A DNA stretch of 64,000 nt from Malaya genurostris (lineage: Eukaryota; Arthropoda; Insecta; Diptera; Culicidae): contig NC_080572.1 of the NCBI RefSeq assembly GCF_030247185.1, positions 124,000,928-124,064,927 of the forward strand, in the 5' to 3' direction. The position numbers and the translations under genes are program-made. Shown in pieces: positions 56,301-64,000 of the stretch. The notes under the pieces were generated by a model. That model worked only from the letters and a program-made list of their open reading frames with translations, ran no database searches and was not told where the DNA came from. Each line of letters begins with the position of its first letter. Position 1 is the first letter of the stretch.

Positions 56301-57649
56301 AAACTTATCGTCACATTAGAAAAACTCAGGGGAAGAACAAACAGCACAATTACTAGAAAATTAGTAAAGGATGCGTAGCACCTTATTTCTCAATTTTATA
56401 CATAAAGTTAAAATGGAAACCTTGTTGATTTTTTTCAGTGAATAATTATTATGGTATTCGATTAGTGACAGCACTCTTCTATTCCCAGTCCGTGCTTTTT
56501 CTCACTTTACCACTTGAACAGATTCATTCAAGTCGATAAATTTCCTCGATAAAGCCAAATCATCGATTCGCAGATGATGCTGATGAGGTTCCCTTTGCCA
56601 GTGTGAATATCGGTGCTGCGAGAAAAGTATTACTGATTAAGTTCTGCCCATGTAAGCGTGAACAAGAAACGATTTACCGAGGACACGATAACGACATTGC
56701 TTTCCTCGTTGCAATCCAACACTGCTGCTAAGATGATAAACCGCTTTCGAACGACTAATTCAAAGTGGGTGGTAAGGAATGCAATGAACGACTCCATGAA
56801 TCATCTTGTGACTCTTTATCGATAGCGACAAAAAACTTTTTCTTCTGGAAAGGAAAGAAATTTCACCATAAATTAGATTATATCGTGGATGTTGATATTT
56901 ATCCTCTAATTAAATTTAAATAATTTCTAGGTTTTGTAGCCCTATAGTAATGTTGGTAGAGCAGATGAGAGACGCGCAATCATTAATGGTTATGGCAATC
57001 GAAAAAATGTCTCTCTTTTGAATGCTTGCAACTTCTTCAGCGGGAATAAGTAAAAAACTTCAAAAAAAAATGTAATCTTAATTTTCGTCACAGTGAAGGA
57101 AATTAAGCAATTTGGTTTGGAGTAAAGCTAAGTGCTTACAATGCTCGTATTGTAATATATTTTTGTTCATGGCATTACTCCTTATGAACATTATTATATA
57201 AAGCGTTAAATAAAGATTTTTATCGCGTATTTTCCTGCAATTCTCACACAAAATCAGTACGTTCATACTTGTTGCGTACTGTGAGAATTGATTGCAAAGT
57301 ACATAAAAAGCATCTTTTTTTGTAAGTTATCCTTGCAAAAATTACGATAAGAAAATGTACGTGAATTTTTAAGCAGGAAATATTTTATCTGAAAGAACTT
57401 ACAAAGTAATAAAATATAGAAAAATAAAATTTTATTTGGTTCAAATATCAAAAATTTAATAAATCGTGGTAACGCTACAGCAATATCTCACACGTTCTTA
57501 ATCGGGTTGCCATTAGACGGTTGTGAGGTTCAGTCCATTCGTCAGGTGACTCCGGTGTTAGGGGTCATTATCATCCAATCGTGATCTTGGTTTCTATAGC
57601 TTTAGCTAGACTTCTCGGCCAATTTATCTTCAAAATTAAATTAATTTTC
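53301..57649. other. Long stretch without recognisable genes
   Basis: About 4.3 kb. Only short, unsupported ORFs. No terminal repeats or domain motifs found. The longest element-free interval in the window, so the best place to look for host regulatory or intronic DNA. Confidence 0.4.
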
Positions 57650-57849
57650 CGAGGAGGAGCAAAATCGACATTACATTCAGTTTGTGGAATTTGACCTTTC
57701 TGTTTCAACAGACTTCGCAACCGATTCTTAGCGTTCAGAATCATTGCATGGCTGGTGCTACGATCTAAGAATCCTTCCAGGTCGGAGCTCGAACATATGA
57801 CAACTGGCTGGGAAGGCCAGTGCCCTATGCATTGAACCGCCAACCCGGG
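57650..57849 (-). mobile_element. tRNA-derived SINE, copy 4
   Basis: Minus-strand copy with head at 57849 (complement of CCGCCAACCCGGGT), the CCAGTTGTCATATGTTCGAGC B-box region near 57790 (complement), and AAAGGTCAAATTCCACAAACTG-type tail. Matches copy 2 most closely. Confidence 0.82.
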
Positions 57850-58008
57850 TACAAATGATATGATCGTACTGATGATCGAATGGGTGCATAAGCTTGAAAC
57901 CGTGAATCATCCGACTTTTCGTATCTCGTGATATCAATATGTTGAAAATACTCCAAAGTAACCTTTCATGGTTCGCTAGCGACGTTTATAAACTGATGTA
58001 TCAAGTAG
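57850..58008. other. Anonymous spacer
   Basis: Nothing recognised. Confidence 0.3.
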
Positions 58009-58245
58009 TTGTTTCTTGAAGGCTGGAGAAAAAACCTTCTAAAAATAATTCTTACTTTTAGTTTTGCGACAGAATATATTCCAAAAGCTTTACGGAAAAT
58101 CATTGTCAAAGAAGCTCGCTATATTTATGAGGAACCAAAGAACTTCAGACTTCACAGCCTCCGCTCATATATTCTTAAAACAATAAAGGTCAGTCGTGAT
58201 GTTAGTATGAGTGAGCATCCGCTTCGAGAAATGCAACATGCGTAG
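58009..58245 (+). pseudogene. LINE reverse transcriptase fragment
   Basis: 78 codons: FATEYIPKALRKIIVKEA, PKNFRLHSLRSYILKTIK and a final EHPLREMQHA. This parallels the RT block around the P-x-x-x-F-R-P-I-S-L-x-S-x-x-L-K-T motif and its distal H-x-x-Q-H-A-Y; several key residues are changed (RLHSL for RPISL). An old truncated copy of a LINE other than the Jockey element at 24404. Confidence 0.6.
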
Positions 58246-58399
58246 TACGTCCACTTCATCCCTGATACATAGTAAAAACTATTTCGTAAAAGAAATCTTG
58301 CTTTAAAAATTTCTTAGATATTGGAGGTGTCTTTGACAACGTGTCTGGCCGGAAGATATTGAAAGACTAAGTGTACTGTGTGTTCAATAAGTTCGACTA

Positions 58400-58730
58400 C
58401 ACTTTAAAAATAATAATCCCTTTTGAGTTAATTTTTATTGAATCAATGTTTATTGAAAACCTTTAAGGCATATCAGCTGGGATCATTCCCACTTTGAGTT
58501 GTATGATGAGCCGGAGATGTTTCTCAAAAGAATCTCCCGTGGCACGAACCTGGTCCATTCGCATCTCGTCCCAGATCGTCCAACATTGATTCATTGTGCT
58601 CACTTGATGTTTGTCTGCTTGGTCAGCATGTACGAGAATACATAAAAGTTCATGGGATTAAGGTGGGATGTTCATGTGAGATAGGGGTATGTTGGCCAAC
58701 GTGAGAGCAGGAATTGGTTTCTGAGGTTTT
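58400..58730 (-). pseudogene. Tc1/mariner-type transposase C-terminal relic
   Basis: Minus strand: a proline-rich lead into DMNPMDFYVFSYMLTKQT, the Asp-x-Asn-Pro-Met-Asp segment near the last catalytic residue, then a segment with coding style of such transposases in mixed frames down to about 58440. Frameshifts and stops present. Confidence 0.6.
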
Positions 58731-60631
58731 TTAAGAATCTTAGACAGTTTCCAAAAAGGTTTAAAATATGGTTCAATGGTACCTTTCTCGTACACAGTAA
58801 ACAAACCACAAATGATAGCAAGTTGACATCGTGCGCGTCCGTTCAGAACAAATCTCGGTTGATTTTCAAAAAGGCCGTAAGAGCAAGTTACAGTTGCTCT
58901 TTATTTACTTTCTCTTTTATTAATTGCAAGCGGTTTCCACGTTTATCACTCTTTGTATAAAATAATACCCGAAACCTTTGACTTTCAAATAGAATGGTAA
59001 AATCCATAGAAAAGAGAAACTGTCACTTGTTCATACTAACCACCATTTGAAAAATCAACCGAGAAATTAAAAATTGAACTTTTCACTTATATGCTTATAA
59101 TTCTTCGAAATATTAGTATCTTCGATATCCCCTCCGTGTTTTACTAGTTTATGATATTTGGTTCTTGTTCCTGCTTTAAATTTGAAGACACAGCCGGTTC
59201 GCCCGTTTTCGACCGCCCGAAGAACTAGAAGTACACTTTATTAAACATTGAGAAATAAATTTCGAAAGCTTTCACTATATTTCCGGAAAAAATAAAAATT
59301 GTCTTATTTTTTGACGCTCATGGTGGCCTTAACCCTAAACAATTCACACATCGCATCACCAATCCAGTTTACCTTCCAGCAAGACACTATTTTTAAGATT
59401 TTTGGTTTGTCTTTCTCGCTGTCTTTGGAGTAATGTCATAATGATCTGGGTTGATGTTCAAGTACCAACATTACCACTATCAATTAGTTGAATGAAGCAT
59501 ACACAGTGGCGTACCTAGGAAAATTTGCTACTGGCGCCCTCCATGAAAGCTATCATCGGTTGCAAAATAAACCGGTTCCTCGATCCCACCATTGAAAACT
59601 GACAAAAAAGGTCTCCGAAAATTGTTATACCACCCCCAAAAATCGCTGCGCTCAGGTGAATGTCACGTTATTCTTTCCAAATGATTCAATGAATATACTC
59701 GTTTACTACAAATGAATCGTCGTCTGTTCTCTTCTCGATATTTTTCGTTTGGTTATTCAAGAAAATAGGCGCTTATTTGATGCATCAAATTAACCATTGT
59801 ACAAAAATTCAAATTACTAAAAAATACATTTCGGTAACTGAAGTGAGTAAAGTCGACATTTTTCAATGTTAGTGTGGAATTTTGCAGCCAATGAAGCGAG
59901 ATTGTATGTGGTTTGAAATATTCATACGGTCCTGGTACTGACAGCTAGAAGTAAAAACGCAGCTAATCCTGCAGTATTTCTCCTACCGTTATTTTTCGAT
60001 TAGCATCCGCCTCCAGGAAACACGTGTATGCTTGTTTAGCATATGCTCTACGGCGGATGACGACGTTCAGCTTCAGGCTTTCAACAGGCTGGCCCAGATC
60101 CGCATGGTTGATTTATGGTAATAAAATTGATTTTCTAGTTAACGGTTTAGCACCATGTTGAGTTATTCGTTTCCTCCGCTCTTTGCCCTATCTGTTATCG
60201 CTTTATGCCACCAGGTCACGTTTGTGTCGCGCCTCCTGAGAACGTGATAGCAATTCAAGCAATTCACGGTATCGATCACCTGTAGCTGTTATAACCGACG
60301 TGTGCAATGTAATGGTAGAATGAATTTTATTCGATTCTACTCCACATGCCTCGAATTCCTTCAATCAATGCACTTCCCGCGTTTATGGTGAACTCTTTTC
60401 ATTCAAAAATGTTTAATATTTCTAACAATTCCGGAGGTACAAACTCATCAATTTGAATTAACGTTCTTTTTTGTTGCAGATTGTAATTTTCACTGTAGTA
60501 GAATTATATTGTGATCCAAAAGATTTATATCTACTGGATCTTAATCTGTGTGTAATTTAACTCAAATTTATATACAATTCTATTTATTTAGTTTATATTT
60601 ACATTAGTTTATTTACAGTACTCTACAATCT
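58731..60631. other. Long stretch without recognisable genes
   Basis: No gene found. At 59508-59545, CACAGTGGCGTACCTAGG looks like the end of a DNA transposon of a type common in insects, but I found no matching second end. Confidence 0.35.
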
Positions 60632-60811
60632 ATGAGATATGTGATCGTGAGCTACATTCGTCCACGTAAGGGACACCTTCCCTCATGTGACGATTCAAAG
60701 TGCTTTGCTAAGTTATTGTTTGTAGTTATATGCACTGCTTGTAAACATATATTGAATGACAAATTGAGGCCATCGCCCAAGTACCATGCGCTCGGGTGGT
60801 TTCAGGAAATT

Positions 60812-61226
60812 ATCGATGAAAATTTTGAAAAATTTGTTAAATCCGAAAACATACAGACCTTTGAAAAACTATCATCTATCTGCAGGGCTGAAATTATTAA
60901 AAAATTTGAAGGATTTTCCTAGTATTATCAAAACTATGTCCGAAAAATGAGTATTTTTGTGATCTTTTACAATTACCTGGAAATATGCGATGATGATTTT
61001 TTTTTTCAAATAAACCTTATATTACAAGAATTACACTCAGACACATTTTTGAAAAAGCTTTTCACGCTTTTCGAATATCACAAAAACAATCATTTTTCAG
61101 AGTTATTTGTGATAACACTCGGGAAATCCTCCGAATTTTTCAGCCATTTTTGCCCTGCAGATAAATAAAAGTTTTTCAAAGATCTGTACTTTTTTGGTTG
61201 TGCAAATTTATCAAAATTTCCATCGA
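60812..61226. repeat. Imperfect inverted repeat with about 150-bp arms
   Basis: The left arm 60812-60964 matches the reverse complement of 61076-61226 across its length, with long shared words (TTTGAAAAAC, ATCTGCAGGGC, TGAAAAATG, TTTTTGTGAT) and roughly 70-75% similarity by eye; the spacer is 111 bp. Each arm is open in the corresponding reading frame. Confidence 0.8.
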
Positions 61227-61254
61227 ACCGTTTTACCGGTAAACACGATTTTAT

Positions 61255-61900
61255 GATATTCGAATTGGGTCATCCGTCAGAACAACCAGTAATCAGAAGG
61301 AGCAATGTCAGGAGAATGCAGCGGGTGCGGAAAAATATCCCACTTGAGCGTTTCCAAATCACAACTTTTGCGACATGAGGCCGATGAGAAATACTTTATC
61401 ATGTCATTGCTTGTATTCCGGCCGTTCTTCCAGTAATACATGGCTCAAACGCATCAATTGCAGCCTATACCAATCGCCCGTTATAGTATCGTCTGGATGT
61501 AGCAGCTGCATAATGCACAACACTCTTTTGGTCCCATCAAATGCACATCATGACCTTCAAACCATGAATATTCGGCTTTGATGTTGATGTTGAGGTCGAT
61601 GGCAACAATTGACCGGGCATAGCGTAGTATTTTTACCTCTTGGGGTTATCATAGAATATCCATTTTTCATCTCCAATAACAATTCGATGTAAAAACCCCT
61701 TTCTTTATTGGCTTTGAATCAGCTGCTCACAAGTGAAAATTCGCCATTCAATCACTAGGTTTCAATTTATAAGGCACACAACTGCCTGCTCGTTGAGTCA
61801 CTTCCAATGATTATGCAAGCTCCTTTTGCGTTAACTCTTCAACGACCTGTTTGTCAATAATAATTTTTTTTGTCAGAGCGACGCCTGTCTTCAACGCTGA
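61255..61900 (-). pseudogene. mariner transposase relic
   Basis: Minus strand in shifting frames: a segment at about 61670-61690 with the EKWIFY-like region after the first Asp, KPNIHGLKVMMCIWWDQK (about 61545-61600), a CDLETLKWDIFPHPLHSPD-type region with SPDIAPSDYWLF (about 61260-61340), the mariner third-Asp signature. Many stops and shifts. No terminal repeats found. Confidence 0.75.
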
Positions 61901-62994
61901 AATTTCCACTCTTGTAAAGTCGATATCATTCCCTACATGATTTATCAGTTGGAGCATTATCACCAGTGCCTCCCAGCTAACACAAAATTGCTCATAATAA
62001 ACTCAGTGAATAACTAGGTTTCTTAAAAAAAATCTCGAAACAATATGAACTGAATATTAATGACAGATGTCTAATCTCTTGAAACTATCGACATCAGCTG
62101 TTGGACAGTACAATATTCATAACAACCAGAGCCATCTTTTGAAAGCGAGACGAACTAATTTTTACTTCCAATATAAGCGGTTGGGTCGATTGATTTGATG
62201 ATTTCGACAAAATTATTGATGCTATATGAAGAAAGTACATTGAAAAAAGCCGTCGTTGCGTAACGGTACCCCCATTCATCTCAGCTCCTCTATTCATCTC
62301 ATATACTTAAAGCATAAGTTAGAGTAAGATCTGCTATCTCTGCTCTCCTTAAAGGTGAAATGAAAATAGGAGCATTTGCTTCTAGTTTTCGCGAAGCATT
62401 ATCGCATAATCGTCGACCTATTTTTTCTGCGATATTGTATTCGATTTTGTCTCAATTCGTCGATTGCATGTCAGGTAGCCGCCAAATACTGAGATTAGAT
62501 GACTATTGGTACAATAACCCTATTTGTAATATATTTTGAAAATGAAACTTAAGGATCGAATAGTTGAAAAAGTGTTTTCGACTTTTCTGTATGTTGGGTT
62601 TTTGAACATTGTTATTTTTTTTTTATTTTAATAAAAATACTAAAAACTTCGAATAAAAAATTTGTTCACCAAAATTTTGCTGAATATCATATGTTTTCGT
62701 ATTTATTCAAATAAGAAGCTAATTTTTCAAGAATATTGTATATGTTGGAGAGTCGTTTTTGGTACAAATTTCTTATTATTTCATAAAACCTAGAATTTGA
62801 AACATTTTCAAAATTTCTATTCTATATACAAAAACTGTAATAAATAAATTATTTTCTTAAATGAATATTAAAAAAACAAATATCCAACTTGTGACTTTTT
62901 GGGCCGATAACAGTTAACCAAAAATGTTCTATATTCCGAATACACAATTCATGTTAAACCGTTTTACCTCGTTTCATAGTTCGTATCCATCTTT
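61901..62994. other. Anonymous AT-rich stretch
   Basis: No gene or element recognised. Confidence 0.4.
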
Positions 62995-62995
62995 A

Positions 62996-63027
<32 letters not shown>

Positions 63028-64000
63028 ATTTATTGGAATATGAGTTAAAATTAAATTATTAAGATTTAAATTGGGTGTTCAGCCACAAGTGGTGACTTTT
63101 CAGCCCTGTTATATATATATGATTTGGTTATTACCATGAAGACATCATTTGCTTCAATTCTGAGATTTTTGTGTAGGGAAAATTCTAAACCTACTTGTAT
63201 TGTGTAATGGGGAAAAGGAACTTATATACTAACTTACTAACTAATACAGAGAGCGAATCGATTCAATTGAAGATTGCATCGATTTTTGTCGGAATTTGCT
63301 TATAATATTATGTGACATTACATCTAATGGTTCTATATTTGTGAGTCTGTGTAACTCATTTGTACTAAACCAGGGAGGACGCTTCAGAATCATTTTCAGA
63401 ATTTTATTCTGAATCCTTTGAAGCGTTTTCTTCCTGGTGGAACAACAGCTTGACCAAATTGGTACCGCATAAAGCAAGGCTGGTCTGAAAATTTGTTTAT
63501 AAATTAACAATTTGTTTTTTAGACAGAGCTTAGAATTTCTGTTTATAAGAGGATATAAACATTTAATATATTTATTACACTTTGCCTGGATTCCTTCAAT
63601 GTGATCCTTGAAAGTGAGTTTTTTGTCATACGTTAAACCTAAGTATTTAGCTTGATCAGACCATGTCAATTCCAAGCCATTCAATTTGAGAATGTGATTA
63701 TTGTTTGGTTTAAGGAAAGAAGCTCTTGGCTTGTGAGGAAAGATAATTAATTGCGTTTTTGCTGCATTTGGTTTAATTTTCCATTTTGACAGATAATCAC
63801 TGAAAATATTTAAACTTCTTTGTAGGCGACTGCAGATCACTCTTAGATTTCTACCTGTGGCTAACAGACTTGTGTCGTCACAGAATAGCGATTTCTGACA
63901 ACCAACGGGTAGATTTGGAAGATCAGAAGTGAAAATATTATACAAGATTGGAGCTACACTCGAACCCTGCGGAACACCGGCTCGTACGGGTAGCAATTCA
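62995..64000 (-). mobile_element. Second Jockey LINE copy, 3' part (cut by window edge)
   Basis: Poly(T) at 62995-63019 (the poly(A) tail on minus), a 3' UTR almost identical to 28818-29040, and the ORF2 C-terminal part to the window end. Differences from the first copy are few (for example ACATAAGTTTC versus ATATAAGTTCC in the 3' UTR). The 5' extent is not visible. Confidence 0.94.
63241..64000 (-). CDS. Jockey LINE ORF2, C-terminal 250 residues (partial)
   Basis: Open from the window edge to the stop at 63241. It includes RAGVPQGSSVAP and the catalytic SLFCDDTSLLA. The visible protein differs from the ORF2 at 26166-28817 at one residue that I can see (Leu for Met in FRPALLYAV). The element is therefore recent and still open here. 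The start lies outside the window. Confidence 0.94.
   Translation of the reverse strand, partial: ELLPVRAGVPQGSSVAPILYNIFTSDLPNLPVGCQKSLFCDDTSLLATGRNLRVICSRLQRSLNIFSDYLSKWKIKPNAAKTQLIIFPHKPRASFLKPNNNHILKLNGLELTWSDQAKYLGLTYDKKLTFKDHIEGIQAKCNKYIKCLYPLINRNSKLCLKNKLLIYKQIFRPALLYAVPIWSSCCSTRKKTLQRIQNKILKMILKRPPWFSTNELHRLTNIEPLDVMSHNIISKFRQKSMQSSIESIRSLY

Noticed and set aside
59508..59660. DNA transposon starting CACAGTGGCGTACC
   Set aside because: Only one terminus-like phrase found; no matching second end or transposase.
60632..60922. 96-codon host gene
   Set aside because: Its 3' half is one arm of the inverted repeat, and no domain or gene structure supports it; treated under the repeat instead.

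Overview
The window looks like a piece of a mosquito (Culicidae) genome. The reasons are AT-rich non-coding DNA, insect LTR retrotransposons (BEL/Pao and an env-bearing gypsy group element), a Jockey-clade LINE, tRNA-derived SINEs in several copies, and Tc1/mariner relics with the DD37E spacing known from mosquitoes. The assignment is an inference from element families; no host marker gene was recognised. Nearly everything identifiable is mobile DNA, much of it nested. There is no convincing complete host gene, only one weak exon-like stretch (about 23.5-24.1 kb, minus strand).

Layout. 1-6927: a defective BEL/Pao element (minus strand, two 399-bp LTRs) inserted in a (GGAATA)n array. 7292-7612: a homogeneous 7-bp satellite, followed by a tRNA-type SINE. 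8.3-14.3 kb: degenerate dispersed repeats, a dead transposase, a 0.92-kb inverted-repeat element with a small AT-hook ORF (9853-10776) and a 1.24-kb inverted-repeat element (13044-14279). 15.25-18.17 kb: an old LINE broken by a DD37E transposon and by a MITE. 18.2-24.4 kb: dispersed repeats, a SINE, an orphan LINE ORF1 and the exon-like stretch. 24401-29060: a full-length Jockey-type LINE with two open ORFs, a poly(A) tail and a 13-bp target duplication; the 3' end of a near-identical copy lies inverted at 62995-64000. 29.7-37.4 kb: transposase and LINE relics and a truncated U6-like sequence.

37418-44715 is the most complete element: an apparently intact gypsy-group (errantivirus-like) retroelement with 350-bp LTRs, gag, pol (reached by a -1 shift at a canonical heptamer) and env (predicted spliced message), inserted in a (TA)n tract at the tail of a LINE fragment. 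44.9-51.5 kb: a SINE-like fragment, a DD37E relic, a nearly complete mariner (47765-49058) and a nearly complete DD37E element (50233-51486), the last two flanked by TA. 51.5-64 kb: SINEs, LINE and mariner relics, a 150-bp-arm inverted repeat (60812-61226) and long anonymous AT-rich stretches.

The elements do not form a pathway together. Within the gypsy-group element, gag, pol and env form one replication unit; within the Jockey element, ORF1 (RNA-binding) and ORF2 (endonuclease and reverse transcriptase) do. Most other protein-coding traces are broken by frameshifts or stops.
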